A stretch of 64,000 nucleotides of DNA from Melastoma dodecandrum. Its lineage: Eukaryota > Streptophyta > Magnoliopsida > Myrtales > Melastomataceae. The notes beneath the pieces were generated by a model. The model did not search any database. It saw nothing but the letters and a program-made list of their open reading frames with translations, and was not told where the DNA came from. The stretch lies in contig JARUPY010000085.1 of the NCBI GenBank assembly GCA_029817715.1, forward strand, positions 2,604,001-2,668,000, written 5' to 3'. Shown here one piece after another: positions 13,268 through 26,300 of this stretch (the stretch's first letter is position 1; each line of letters starts with the position of its first letter). Position numbers and translations under genes: made by a program.

Positions 13268-15049
13268 TTAAATTAATCTTCTAGCCGCTGTCGACCGCCT
13301 CCCCGACCACCTCGCGGTCATCTCCTTCAATCCTAAGTCCCTGACCTCGCAGAACTTCTGTGCCCACCCCACGGGCTCGACTGCTTCGTTCCCGAGCCCC
13401 GGGGCGCGGTCCTTCGACGTGAGGTTGATTCCCTGCGTCCAGTCGACCACGTATGCCGACACCCTCCTCCTGAACTTTGTCTTGAACTCTGGCCACGCCT
13501 GGTACTTGTAGTGGTTCACCACGGCCTTCTCCAGACCCGCCTGCTTCGATCTGTAGCCCTCCCGCAGCTCAAAGTGATGCACCACGTTGACGAGCGAGGG
13601 GTCGACGGCGTTTAGCATGACAATTGACTTGTGCCGCTGGTCTGCCTTCATCCGGCACGTGTACCCTTGCGTGACGCCTTCTGGCGGGTGGCTGTGGTGA
13701 TCCGAGGGGCCGAACTCGTAGCACTTGATTGAGACCTGTCCGTATTTCGGCCAGCCTGGGCTGTTTTTAGGGATCAGGGACTTCAACATACGTGGCGAAG
13801 GCTCCGGGGATTCGTCCCATGCCGGCGAGTACACGAACTCGTCCACATCCATGTACATCATCCAGGAGCATGTGTCCCGGTATACCACGGCCGCGTGAGA
13901 GAATCCTGCCTCCTGTGTCTTCTGCCACACCCATGGCACCACCCTGACATCGTACCCCGAGGCATGGAGCTCCTCGATTGCTGCTGACAGGTTGTCGTCG
14001 CTGTCATTGTCATATAGGATGAACCTGTCGACGCCGATGTTCGAGTTGTAAGTCACCCACTCCTTGAGGAACTTTGCGGCGTTGTATACCATTGTGCAGG
14101 CGCATAAATGCACGCGCATAGTTTTGCTGTTCCCGTTTCCGTCCTCCGTCGAATGTTTATTCCAGGGAGAGTAGTAAGCCATGGATGGAACTGTCTTCTT
14201 ATCTCTCTTGATCTCGACGGAGACCTTCAACCTCCCAGACTCATCAAGTAGGTTGGCGATCTCGGCCTCGTCTGGGTGTCTGCATCTGAAAACCTCCTGG
14301 ACAGAGCTGGTGACGGCCGTCCTAATTGAAGTCGAGGGATCATCACCGAACACGCAATTGAGATCGCTAGTTGACCTGCTCGTCCCCTGCCGATTGTTCA
14401 CCCCCTTCATGAACACGACCACGTCGCTCTCTGTCGACACTGCCTCGTATGCCAGGTAGTTCCACCGCAACAGCTCTGGCACATGTTCGGCCAGGCCAGG
14501 GAATCCCCTCTCTAGCGACCTCATCAGGGCCGGCTGGTGGAACGGCTGCTGGCGTCGGACGCTCAGTGGCATCCCGCACTTGAAACTCCTCTGCCCCGAC
14601 GACAGCGGCGCCATCGACGGCCTAGCCATCGAGCTCGCGTTGTTCCGGAACACGCAATAAAACTCCCCGCCATCGACCACCACGTCCTCCTCGACGACCA
14701 CCAGGATCTCCCAAGCAGGCAGGAGCAACGACCTGGTCCGGATCACGTCCTCCGGCGACTTGCGTAAGGGCACCGCATCGCCCTCACGTAGAAGGCTGTT
14801 GAACGCGTTCCCTGCTCGTACAGGGATCGTGATGGAAAGATTCGAGAGTCGGTAATGGGAGATCGATATGTTCGCAGTCGTCGTCATGGAGAGGACGTAG
14901 GGCGAATATAAATACATGTGGAGGAGGAAGAAGGTTGGGATGGCGACGATGAGCGGCAAGGCAACGGAAATTTTTCGAGCGGGGACGGCGTCGTGGGTGA
15001 CGGGAGGGGTGAGGAAGGGGTGGTTCTGGTTGTGCTTGAGGTGATGCAT
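13268..15049 (-). CDS. Glycosyltransferase family 92 (DUF23) type II membrane protein
   Basis: This single-exon gene encodes 593 residues. After a short cytosolic tail (MHHLKHNQNHPFLTPP) comes a signal-anchor of about 20 hydrophobic residues (around 28-50, VALPLIVAIPTFFLLHMYL), then a long lumenal domain: the layout of a Golgi type II glycosyltransferase. The GT92 core is clear at roughly residues 315-420: CACTMVYNAAKFLKEWVTY, GVDRFILYDNDSDDN and the DxD-type metal site MYMDVDEFVYSP. Later motifs are VSIKCYEFGPSDHH and HHFELREGY. GT92 contains beta-galactan galactosyltransferases and related plant enzymes; the acceptor cannot be read from sequence. The frame is intact, GC-rich and ends at 13268-13270. 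The start at 15049 is the only ATG upstream of the anchor. Confidence 0.9.
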   Translation of the reverse strand: MHHLKHNQNHPFLTPPVTHDAVPARKISVALPLIVAIPTFFLLHMYLYSPYVLSMTTTANISISHYRLSNLSITIPVRAGNAFNSLLREGDAVPLRKSPEDVIRTRSLLLPAWEILVVVEEDVVVDGGEFYCVFRNNASSMARPSMAPLSSGQRSFKCGMPLSVRRQQPFHQPALMRSLERGFPGLAEHVPELLRWNYLAYEAVSTESDVVVFMKGVNNRQGTSRSTSDLNCVFGDDPSTSIRTAVTSSVQEVFRCRHPDEAEIANLLDESGRLKVSVEIKRDKKTVPSMAYYSPWNKHSTEDGNGNSKTMRVHLCACTMVYNAAKFLKEWVTYNSNIGVDRFILYDNDSDDNLSAAIEELHASGYDVRVVPWVWQKTQEAGFSHAAVVYRDTCSWMMYMDVDEFVYSPAWDESPEPSPRMLKSLIPKNSPGWPKYGQVSIKCYEFGPSDHHSHPPEGVTQGYTCRMKADQRHKSIVMLNAVDPSLVNVVHHFELREGYRSKQAGLEKAVVNHYKYQAWPEFKTKFRRRVSAYVVDWTQGINLTSKDRAPGLGNEAVEPVGWAQKFCEVRDLGLKEMTARWSGRRSTAARRLI

Positions 15050-17254
15050 GGCGGCGGGGGAGTCGTCGTCGTCGTCGTCGGCGGCGGATGGGTGTGGGGA
15101 TGTTGGCGGTGGCGGGTATTATTCTTCTTTGGTGGCGCTTAATTTGGACTTTGGAGTGCGAACGAATTGCTTATTTAACCAAAAAATAAAAATAAAAATA
15201 AAAACGAAAATAAAAGATTTTATTTTATTATTATTTCTGATCTCAAGAAAGAATCTTGGGTAACTGAAGTCATTTAAGGAATTAGCAGTTTCTTTTTTAT
15301 CTATAGTTTTTGTTATATTGTTTTAAAAATGAAATAATGTAATGAATTATTCTGGGGTTATTTTATAATGTAATGCTAAAAATAAATTAGGTCGGCTGGG
15401 GCTGAATGTGTAGCTGATTTGGTCAAGTGTAACCGCAGGCAGGCACGACACAAGTTTTGGTCCAAAAGATTTTTGGTAATAAAAAACTATTCACAGGGAG
15501 AGAAATCTCATGGTCTTATTTCTTCTAACTCAATGATGCCCTAAGATACAATTCCAACTTACATTAATTAACTTGCTTGAAAAATTCAAAATGGAAACAT
15601 CGAGTCGAGTCCCAATCCATCAAACTGATGGTTGATTGACAAATGATATCCCCAAAGACAAAGTCTTCGGACAGCCTTGAATAAAACACTCTGGGGGAAG
15701 TTCATCTGAGGGGGTTTTTATTGGGTTACATGACAAATAATAGTTTATCATATATTTTGGTCAACCGGGCATGGGTTGAGTTTTGAGTGTTATCACCTTA
15801 CCCTTTTGTTGTGTTTGCTGTCCGGTTTTGTTACCATTGTTTTATTTCATATTAACTTTTATATGATCCCGGGAGAGGATACCGACCAACCAACCAAGTA
15901 AGGAATACGTGAACATTAGTGTAGACACACTTTTTTTTTTTTAAATAATTTTTTTTTAAAGTGATTAAACAGCACAAAGGGAATAACGTGGCCTTGTCTT
16001 TGGGTGAACACGAAGCAATCCCAAATCCTAATTCCCCTGATTACCAATTGATAATCTGCCGGGGCTAAATACTGTGGAGACCAACTTTATTAGGCCGACT
16101 GTCAAGGAACCCTGGGTGGTTAGGAAACTTGGGCTTTGGACTCTAGCCTTTGTGTGGGACCAAGTATTGGGCCTGGGCTTCCCCCCATGGATTCAACCGA
16201 AACTCCGCTGTTAATTACTTAACATTTCGCAAAGTCAGGCCCAACAACATAAGCCCAGTTAGAGGTCGAGACCGCATGATAAGGACAGTAATCTTTTGGT
16301 TGCTGATTTACTTGGAGTTCAATGCGAATGGCTTTAGAATCAAAGAGATTGCGACCGAATTGGTTGTTCTCGACTTGGAGTGTAGTACTACTGTTCGGGA
16401 ATGATATTTGGTATTTGATGAGGGATAATTGTGGTTTGTTTAATACTAAAACGAATCCAAAAGAAGAAAAGCCAACAGACAGAACAGGAGAGGAGAGGAG
16501 AGGGGGCATTTTTTTTAATATTAATAATTGAGGAGTGCGATGGATGGATGGATCTATCCATCCAATCCATGGGAGGAAGCAAAGCAAGAGAAGGTTGGTT
16601 TCCGATCGTTTTATTCTTTCCTCTACAAAAAATAATAAAAACACATGCAAAATCACTTATGCATTTCATTAGGCTGATGGGATCTTTAGCAAAATAACAC
16701 CTCTCTTTCCTGGCTGGGGTTACAAGGGCCTGAATTGGCATTCTCAGCTGGGTCACTCTCACTCCCATCTGTTTATAACAACAGACAGTCAGAAGAAACC
16801 AGATGATTCCCAATCCCACAATCTAACAGGTAAATTTAAAGAGTATATACAACGGATTAATAAGCATCCCGGTCAGCACCAGGACGATGCTATGCTCACT
16901 CACTTGCATGGACTTGAAAGAATTTCCCATTTTACAAGGTGCACCACCACAGCGTGGAACGAAGATCGAAGCCTCCTCATGGGACCTCGTGTACATAGCA
17001 ACAGTGCACTTTCATTGCTACTGAAATCCTTGAGGACAACAACATAGAGGAGAAAGTTAAACAAAAATAAAAATTCCAACAAACTCTTTCCATCCTACCA
17101 GACGAAATCAAGATTTTTATCCACTGACATGCTAATTTACCTGTAAAATGGATCATCAAAAGCATATCTCAACCACATCACTCCAGACCGACAGATAGAT
17201 CACACCAAGTGTTCTGTTTCCCCAATGATCGGAGTATATTTCGTCTCAAATCAA
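15050..17254. other. Gene-free interval between GT92 and CRP1-like genes
   Basis: This interval holds the GT92 upstream region, AT-rich DNA with A/T runs (15180-15240, 15930-15960), and, toward 17254, the 3' flank of the PPR gene. Several short frames at 16150-16820 overlap on both strands and show no recognisable domain. A short GGAT-rich stretch with an adjacent inverted copy lies near 16540-16570. I see no RNA gene or clear transposon. Confidence 0.4.
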
Positions 17255-19832
17255 CTACGGGGCCTTTAATGTCAGTTTCGTGTATCTAAGAGCAGACCGC
17301 AACATATTGTTGGCTTTTCCATCAGGCGTGCAGCCAGATAAAATCACCTCCTCGTACACAACAGGGACCTAAGAAAACCAAGGGATGAAATACGCTAACC
17401 AATAAGAAACAGCAGAAACCAAATGAGATGTCTCCACCAAACCCTTTTGGTTGGTGATGCATAAAGTAGCACATCATACACAGTGATGAATCAGCATAAT
17501 TTCAGGAGAAAACCTAGAACATTACAACTAATTCCGCGGCATGACCAACAGAAAACATGGATGCCCTTAGTTAATGTTTAAACTCCATGAGAATTTAGTT
17601 AGCACCTTATGGAACTTATCGACCCGGATGAGAGCCTTCATGAGTGTCGTAAACGTTACTACATATCAGGCTTCAGTTCCTGCAGAGATTGGGAGATGGG
17701 AGAAACATGTGATAATCAACAAAAGCAAAAGAAATACTTGCACACAAAGATTGGTAAAAGCTACAGGGGCAATTCCTTGACAGACATTTTCCTTCATAGA
17801 CTGCAACACAGTAAAAGCCTCGACATCTCTTCTATCCTCCCCACAAGCATTAATCAATGAATTGAGAGCCAAGAGACTAGGCTTCAGACCATCTGTTGTC
17901 ATAACCTTGAATGCATCTAATGCCATGTCAGATAGACCCTGATAAGACAAGGCCAAACAATCAGACCAGCAAAATAATATCCATCTCGGTTGTTATCAAC
18001 ATAATATTTTCCAACCGAGACCAACCCGGGCCTTATTCCTCTAATTTTCATTAACAGATTACAGTAGCACCCAAACAGTCAAGGACCTAATAATACTCAT
18101 CCCACGGAGAATATGAATGGACAGTAATTCATCAACTCAACATTCTATGGTAGCTAGTTTATCCGGATTCCTGCCAACCATGGCCTCTACCGAGTCAGGA
18201 TTCAACAAAATATACACAATGAGATAGACACCGGGGCATACCCTCTGAGCGTAAGCATCGATCAACGCATTATACATGGTTGATGATGGCTTTAAACCTG
18301 CTGACTTCATATTTCCTATGCACTCCCAGCATCATCGAATCTGCCGGACTTGCCAAAAACATCAATTAGGGTGGTACAGGTCACAACATTTGGAATCAAT
18401 CCTTCATTTTGCGTCTCCAAATACAATCTCTTCACATCATCCCACTTTTGCTGCTGTCCAAGGCAATTGATCATAATGTTATAAGTTGTGCTACAAGGTG
18501 AGGACACTCTCTCCCTCATCTCTTTGAACAACTCCTCCGCCCTATCATACCTCTCTGATTTAGTATGACAATCAATTAGGGTATTCCAAGTAACATTATC
18601 CGGCTCAATCCCTTCATGCAACATCCTTTCAAAGGTTGTGATTACATGATCAAGGCATTTGTACTTGCCAAATGTATCGATCATCACATTATAAAAATGC
18701 CTGTCGGGGCTCACCCCACAGTTCTTCATCTCCCGCAACACCTGAAATGTCTTTTGCCAGTTGCCCTTATCTCGATACCTCACTACCATCCTACTGAACA
18801 TGAGAGTACTCAATTTCAGGTCCACTGCCTCCATTTCCTTCAATAGCACCCGAGCACTTTCCCAGCGGTCCTCACAAATGTAAGCATCGACAAGAAAGCT
18901 ATAACTATGCTCATCAGGCAAAACCCCATTTCTCTCCATCTCCGAAACAACAAACTCAGCATCCCTCAGCGATCCTGCCTTCACATACCCTATGCACGGG
19001 TCCTTGGCTTAAGCCCTCCTTCCTTCATCTCCTCAAAATCTGCTTCCGCTTCTTCTATCCTTCCAAAGTCTTTCACATTCAATCCACAGCCCTGAGCAAT
19101 ACTCATATATTTCAGGGCAGCATCTGCATCCCCAGCCTTCGCAAACCCAACGATAACATCATTAAACAATTGAGAATCCAGCTCGATCCTATCCCTTTCA
19201 GCCTCTGTACATATTCTATCCAACACAGACCCTTCCATCCGGCACCCACCCCGCCCTTTGCTATGAATAAGGCACTGGACCAAAGTATAGTTTATGAAAT
19301 CAGGCTGGTAACCATCGAGGCGCATCCTGTGCAACAAATTGAATGCCTTGTCGAATTCACTATGCCGAGCGCAGGCGCATATGAGGGCATTATAAGTGAA
19401 TGAGGTAAGCGCGCGGGGATGTGAAAGAAGGAAGGCCTCGTACAGCTTATCCGACCTCCCCAGGGAGTTGATGAGGATCGAGTAGTGTAGCTCGTAAGAG
19501 AAGCAGAGATTATGGTTCTGGAGCCAACAGACAAGGGCGAAAGCTAGCGAAGGCGAAGCCCGGAATTCAGAAACCGCTGCGGAGGTCAGGGATTTGAGGA
19601 GGGAGTGCCAGAGAGGCAGCGGAACAGCATGGTATGACTCGGCGAGGCAGAAATCAGTCGGGTCGAGCGAGGCGGAAGGCGGTGAAGATGAGTTGGCACC
19701 AGCAAGGTAAGGGCTCGAGGAGAGAAACGAGAGGAGCGGGGAGAAGTCATATCGTCCGGAATGAGACGGAAGGATATCGGAGTCGGAGTCGGACACGACT
19801 TCGAGGTGGAAAGGCTGCGAGGCAGTAGTCAT
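17255..19832 (-). pseudogene. CRP1: CRP1-type chloroplast PPR gene with several frame lesions
   Basis: CRP1 (Arabidopsis At5g42310) is a P-type pentatricopeptide-repeat protein needed for plastid petA/petD and psaC expression. The coding trace runs from MTTASQPFHLEVVSDSD through PPR units such as [39 protein letters not shown] and [20 protein letters not shown] to the terminus [15 protein letters not shown] (stop 17255-17257). Lesions compared with the family: an in-frame gap of about 12 residues near 19070 (GLNVK|DFGRIEEAEA); a 16-nt gap at 18990/18991 giving TAG in place of the Tyr codon of RTRAYNALLKGYVK; a 1-nt loss near 18326 (DDAGSA* for DDAxECIGNM); a 1-nt loss near 17661 (PDM** for PDMVVTFTTLMKAL). 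The ATG-started N-terminus also lacks an obvious transit peptide; a transit-like MLLRLRSLIHSPMLP lies upstream in another frame. Introns remain, so this is not retrocopied. Single-base losses could be assembly error; the 16-nt loss is harder to explain that way. Confidence 0.75.
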
Positions 19833-20889
19833 GGCCGCGGGAGAGCTGGCGGCGGAGAGCGTCGGGATGAGGTGGGGGCGCGGGGAGACCTGGGAAGCAT
19901 GGGAGAGTGGATAAGGGAGCGGAGTCGGAGGAGCATGCTGTGGCCGTTGCGGCAGTTATCGGGTTCAGCTAAAACGTGGACTGGGGAGGGAACTGAGAAT
20001 TAAGTCATCCGCCTTTCTTTTTTTATTTTTAATTTCTGTTTTGTCATAATTTTTTTTTTCTATACGATATTATCATTATTTTTAAGTTGTAATTTTTTGT
20101 GGCCAATCTTGAGTTTTATTGTTAGAAAATCAAATAGGTTCTAATTTTTAAATTTCAATTGTTAACTAAAAAAAGTGAAAAAATGGATAAAAATATTAAA
20201 CAATTTCATGTGTTATTTATTATATAATTTTAATAGTTAAATTAAGTAATTTGGAAGTCAAAGTTAGACCGTAGTTATTGATGCTGTTAAGAATATGTAA
20301 AATCGATGAAGAACGAATGATGGATTTATTGTGAGGTTACTACTACGCATAAACTGGATTGCAAAACGATGCAATGAGAGGCTAAAAGTCAACTATTATA
20401 GGATAACTGTTAGACAATATTAAGGCCTTGTTTGGTTTCCTCAGAGTAAAATTCAAGATTTGACAAAAAAAAATTACAACACTAAAGATAGTGATAATAT
20501 CGTATAGCCAAAAAAGATTTTAACAAAACAGAAAGTTTGAGCATAGTTTATGATATTATCGTATATTTTGTCTTTTTTTTTTCGCTTCAAGAGATCGTTG
20601 GGGCAAACAAAAATATCTCCAAACGGGACGACGGCAGCGGTGGCGTTTTTTGGGCCCATTGGGCCTTCTTCTTCCTCGGGCCTCAAATTTCGTCCCTAAG
20701 GCCCAATTCCATGCTTTTCCCAATTCTTAGAGAAATGCAAAAGGGATGTTTGTTACAAAGAGAAAAATTGCGGCAAATTAACGGAGAGCAAAATTGTTCA
20801 AATTCAAATTTGGGAGTAGGCTTATCTCGAGGAACCACCGCCACCATCCATTCAGGGTAGCGTCCATCCCCTGTGCCATCTGTTTCCAC
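19833..20889. other. AT-rich intergenic region upstream of the PPR gene
   Basis: It begins with the GC-rich leader of the PPR gene (to about 19990) and continues as AT-rich DNA. Positions 20437-20600 hold imperfect repeats of a GTGATATTATCGTATA-like phrase. No gene is supported. Confidence 0.35.
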
Positions 20890-22898
20890 TCAAAGGGTCT
20901 CCCCCGGCGGTAACTCTGCGAGTTTCGGAGTCGTGCCCAGCACTCTTTCCATGTCAAAGCGTACTTCAATATTCCTGATGCTGTAACCGACGACCATAAG
21001 CCAGTATAGCAATTTGGCAAGTTCCGGGGCGCTGGTCTCCTTCACTGCCGTCTGTTACAATCGATCCCCAAGTAAACCATAGTTAGAAATTGAGAGGCAG
21101 TGCCATCAAATAAACGATACCAACTGCAGGAACTGCTGCAGATCTTGAGATATGGCTTCCGGGCGCATTTCCATGAAGGTGTCATGAGCGGCATAAGTTA
21201 GAGGCCAACCTTCATCTGTCCAGGATCGGAGACTGCCAAAAGGCGCTTTATGAAAGTGTTCATAGCAAGCACAGCGTCCTTGCCAGCGCTACTTGTCAAC
21301 TCCTGATGGATTTAACAAAATAACATAATTAAGTTGCAATCAAAGGCATGAGGCGGTGATATGCACGAACTCTGCGAGAAGACTATTCTACGCTTCCCGA
21401 CTTTCCTCACCTTAATATTTTGAGGTTCCAGAGTCTTAAGATACTCCAACAACTCATTCGGCCCCCTTCCCATTCTGCCCATCTGCTGATTTAACTCATC
21501 AATTTCAGCCTCGAGCAATTCTATATACTTCACCGCATCAATTTTCTCTGGCCCAGATACATTATTCCACCTAATAACGTCTCCAGTGACCCTTTTCTGT
21601 GTACCGGGTGCATAATCTGGAGCATCCTGCAAAGTAACAACATAAGTTCGATAAATGAGAAGAAACCTAATGCAAATCCTACTTATCATAAAGCAATTTG
21701 TCCTTGATCACAAACTGTCACACAGATGCATACACAGAACGAGTACAGAATTCAAGAAGAAGGTATTCATGAGATGAGCCAGCACCTCATGGGATGCACC
21801 AGTTTGGCCAATAGAAGTACGGTAACTGTACCTGTTTCTCTGGTTTTTCAGGGAGAGCGACCTGCTCCAAGCTTTGTTGTAGTTCCAAACGGTACTGGGC
21901 ATTTCTAAACATATAACCAGTCATCATAACACTGTACATGAGCTGGGCGAGGTTTTCAGCAACCTGGGAGCAAATTCCAAGGAAAAGAAGTCTTTTGAAA
22001 TCAATGCCGAGCTACCTCACAGTCCGAATACTAAATGCATGCAGGCATACTCACTGTTGTTACTGTGACAGCGAAAAATTGCGGAGGCAGTGTCCCAATC
22101 ATGTTCGTGACTGTTTGTCTCATTGCTTCAACAACCTACAAGCATAAATAACCACTTTAGGCCAACCTGATAAAAGTAGAACAAACAGACGTTAAGCAGC
22201 AGTTGGAGGATCCACTTTACCTGTTGTGGCGCCCTTTTCATAAAAAGCTCCATGAATTCAGGCTGCACGTTTTTCACGTACTCAAGAAGAATATCTTTCC
22301 GGTTTTTCGGCTGTTAGAAAATGTCATAACAAAGTAGGGCTCAGCAACACCTCGGCTTCTGCATATTACAGCATCTCAATCGATCGCCCTTACCCACAAC
22401 CCAAACTAAGCAGACCTGTTTCTATCTCCCAGCTAAATGAGTCAGTGGATTAATCGCATGCAGCTTCTGTGTTACGACAGCCTAGAGCACCACTTATCCA
22501 CAACAGTTACCAGTAGAGACCGTGGAATATTTCATAAAAAAAAAAAATACAATAACCAACGATCCCGTATACAAGCCAGCCACCGAATTCCTAACGCAGA
22601 CAATACGAAATCCAAAAGCAAAAGCTATGGAATCATAATCGAAGGAATCCGCGAGAAATCATACCAAGGTATCCCCGTTAGCAGCAGAGGGTTCATCCCC
22701 CTTGGAAGAATCGTAGGCCGAAACTCTACTCCAACTTCTATTCATTCCACCAATACTACAATTCCCCTTGAGGAAGCTGATTGAGGATACAAACCGCGGC
22801 TTATACGCAAAACGGGTAGAAGAGGACGATGCAGAAGACGACGGGCAGTAGTGAGACTGCAGCAATCCAAACGAGGGTCTTGCCGTCAACGAATTCAT
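20890..22898 (-). CDS. Plastid DUF760 protein (UV-B-induced At3g17800-like)
   Basis: The gene belongs to the plant DUF760 family, which includes Arabidopsis At3g17800 and At1g32160; its biochemical role is not known to me. Exon 1 (22898 to about 22665) has a Ser/Arg-rich transit-like N-terminus, MNSLTARPSFGLLQSHYCPS. Following exons encode KDILLEYVKNVQPEFMELFM, RAPQQVVEAMRQTVTNMIG, PPQFFAVTVTTVAENLAQLM, YSVMMTGYMFRNAQYRLEL, IDAVKYIELLEAEIDELNQQ and the second repeat half, SAPELAKLLYWLMVVGYSIR, ending RVLGTTPKLAELPPGETL. The two halves are related (MYSVMMTGYMFRNAQ and LYWLMVVGYSIRNIE). Introns are GT-AG and the frame is intact to the stop at 20890-20892. The frame extends upstream to another ATG at 22979; I prefer 22898 because the residues before it are not transit-like. 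Confidence 0.88.
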
Positions 22899-23312
22899 AG
22901 TCTCCTCTCGGCCACTCAAAAACAAACCCGAGGAACCTTCAGCAGCCGGTGATAAATCAACTCCGATTCGAGGGAGCAAAAGGGTACAGCTCCGGCTACG
23001 ATGAGGTCACGACGGCGACGACGGCGGCGGCCATCAACGGTCTGTTTTACTCCACAACCAGCGGAACGGAGCGTTTCCGATTGAAGAACCGAGAAGAAAA
23101 GCGTGAACTTCGACAGGCCTTGAATTGGGCTGAGCCCATATTATAAGCCCGGATATGCAAATGGAGTTGGGCCGACCCATTTTTCCCAATTCTAAGCATT
23201 TACAAAGAGGATGACAAATTTAATGGAACCAATAATTTGCAGTTCTTTGTGAAGAGCAGACACCAATTACACCAGATGCGCTAAAAACTAGGCTCGCAAA
23301 ATGAGTCAGGCA
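22899..23312. other. Short intergenic region between DUF760 and ESV1 genes
   Basis: It holds the leader of the DUF760 gene and the 3' flank of ESV1. TGGGCTGAGCCCA-type sequence at about 23128-23140 contains site II (TGGGCT/C)-like elements on both strands, and another TGGGCC lies at 23168. Nothing else is visible. Confidence 0.4.
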
Positions 23313-26300
23313 TCACTCGAGTGGAGACTTGGGAGGATCCGGGGGATCGGTTGGAGGAGACGGGGGAGCTGAGGTGAAGTCCAGGTTGGGGTAAACGCCG
23401 GGTGGTCTTTTGCGGGGTTGGATCGAGAGCAGCTGGGTCGAGTCACCGACCACATCTGCCCACCAGTAGTGAGGTTCAGCCCTGCCAGTATAGCAAAAAG
23501 GCTAATCAGAAGCTCTTGTGAAAGACTGTCAGATATATGCATTGCTAGTGGGTTGAACTAGTAGAGGTGAGAGGATCGTTACTCGTAACAGGTTTCCTCG
23601 TCCACAACAATATCCCAGCTTTCGCCTGTTGTGCTCTTCCCGTACTTGTGTACCTTACTGCAAAGTAATTTCAATATAAAAGAACAAAACCGAAAGGTGC
23701 TTAAGAACGTTGATTGACTGATACAGAGTTCCTCACCCATTTCCGTAGTGCTCTTCTCCCCATGTCCTTGACCATCCTGCTTATGAAATTAATTCAAATT
23801 GGGTTAAGGATGCGACCTTGTTTCGCAGCAAAAGCTTATTAAGATGCAGCAGATCATCCAACCAAAGTTTCTAAACTTTCATTCAGAAAATCCATTTTAA
23901 CAGGCATTATGTTTCGTGAGAATAGGAGATAATACCATAACGATGGAAAATCCCAAGATAGAGAAATAGTTTACAACATGGAACTACTCATTCCAAGAAA
24001 AGATTAAGGTTGATTCCCTAGTGAATTAAAGAAACTAAACAAGGAAGATTTTAAATAAATTGATTATGATTGACCCAACTTCGAAATGTTGAAGAAATTC
24101 AGATAAAGATTGATTTCCTTATGCTATACCACTGTAACCTTGAGTCAACTATTGAATTCCTACCTATAAAAAACCTACTGAATTCCTAACTATTTATAAA
24201 GGGACGGGCATAAAGTTAATCAAGAACACCACCAGATGGCAACATTCTCTGATTGCGCATTGGGGGTGATTATGAGTCATGTGTCACCACATCAGGCTTC
24301 AGAATCACAGTACAGAAAAAACGTGATGCTTTTATTTCAGGATAACGAGACATACTTTCACCCCAAGGAGATACATGCCATGTCTCCCCTTGGCGTGCAC
24401 CTATGCCTGAGAAGAACTTCTCCTCCCACTTGTCTCCCCATTTAGTACCGAGCTTTGTCTCTGCCCACTTATCTGTCCTGAGAAATGATGCAAACCATAT
24501 TGACTTCTTAGACAGCCTTAACAATTTTTCTGTAAATTAAAGAACAAAATCTAATGCTTTTGTTATGGTGCAAGCAAAAAGCTATACAGCTCTAGAGAGA
24601 GAGTGTTTCTCATGTGCTGCAAACCACTTTTTGTTAAGTCATAGTCGAGGTAATATTGATGACCATTTAACTCACCAGAAACAAAATTACCGACATTAGC
24701 CAGTCAAATGATCAGAAAACATGGGCACTTCATTGCATCACAACCTCAAACCAAAACTCCTATCTTTATGTAACAAATACATCATCATATATGTCTTAAA
24801 AGAAACCACAGCCAAACATCTTCGATTCAAAAACAGGAAAGGAATATCACATATAAATGGAGAGTACCATTTTAGAACAGACCCCCTTCCATCATAATGC
24901 TCTCCCCACTTTTCCCACCATGACTGTTCATTCAATCGTCCATACTTATGTGCTCCTTTTTCAGTCCAGCCTTTGGCATTGTACTTCTCCCACCTGCAAA
25001 AGAGAAAAAAAATCCAATAATTCAGTCACCAGAATCACAAAGCCTCACTCACATTTCCAACTTCCACCCCACTAATGCAAATCTCACCATTTCTCGTACC
25101 ATCCAGCGTCTTCAGCGCCCGACTTCGCTTGTTTTTTAGCGCTCCTTTCTATTCTGGCTAAATTGCTATAAATGATTTTATAGAGTCAGAAAAGCTGTGA
25201 GACTCATGCCACATGTCCACAGAATTAAAATTTCCGTTAGAAAACCACCTGAGATTTCACAACTTACAAACAAACAGGTAAAAGGAATTGAAGTACCTCC
25301 ACTCATCTTGATGCAAGACTTCTCTCCATGTTTCCCACCAAGAATCCCCATCTGCATTTTTTCCAGACTTCTCCACCCCTGTCAGATTGAAAGAAATAAG
25401 TTTCCACGAGATTAAATGGACATGTGTGTCAACAAAATAAGGCATAAACTTGTTCCTAGATAATTATTTCAAAGTAATGTGAGGAAACAGAGAAATAAAT
25501 TCAGGTAATAGTCCAACCGGACCTGATCAAAGATCGGTACACCATCACTTTCTAAGAATGGTCAGAAAATACCGGTACATGCACAAGCGAGATACTAAGG
25601 CAGTTAACAACGCTCAGGAAAGAAGACAATACCACAAAGTTGGCGGAGGACGGAGTGTACTTGTGGGGGCTATCAATTATTTCACTAACCTTTGATTGAT
25701 CAATTGCATCATCAATCAACACAAGTTTCAAGAACAGCTCTTCTACTATTGCTGTACCCATTTGACTAGAAACTATAAAAATCGAGCTCACCAGTTCCGA
25801 AAGAGCACTTAACACTAATTCAAGGATACAATAAGGGTAAGATAAAATTCAGAAACAGTACCCAGCTCTTTGTACCCGCTCCAGTCACTTTTCTCCCACC
25901 ACTGCCAGAAGAGCAGCAGTTAGTTAAGCAAATTAACTCACCCAGAAACCTCCAACACAGTATGGTGTCTAACAGGATATCCTGCTGAACAATAAAAAGC
26001 TGAAACTTCTCTAGTAATCAAAGTCAAAAGAGTACAAGTATTAGAAATGGTCGACAACTGTTAACTACAATTTCACAGATACGCGAAAGAATTGTTACTA
26101 AAAACTGCCGATACCATTTCTTTCCATTCCGAGGAGCCATCATGAGACCGACCGCCCATCCTTGTCCACCTACACCGATATCCATCTTCGCCCAAGTCCT
26201 CCCCGCTTTCCCGGAACCAGGTACTCCCATCTTCGTTGGTTCCGAACTCGTTGACCTTGTCATTTAACAAGTCGATCCCCCAGTCTTTCTCACTAGCAAT

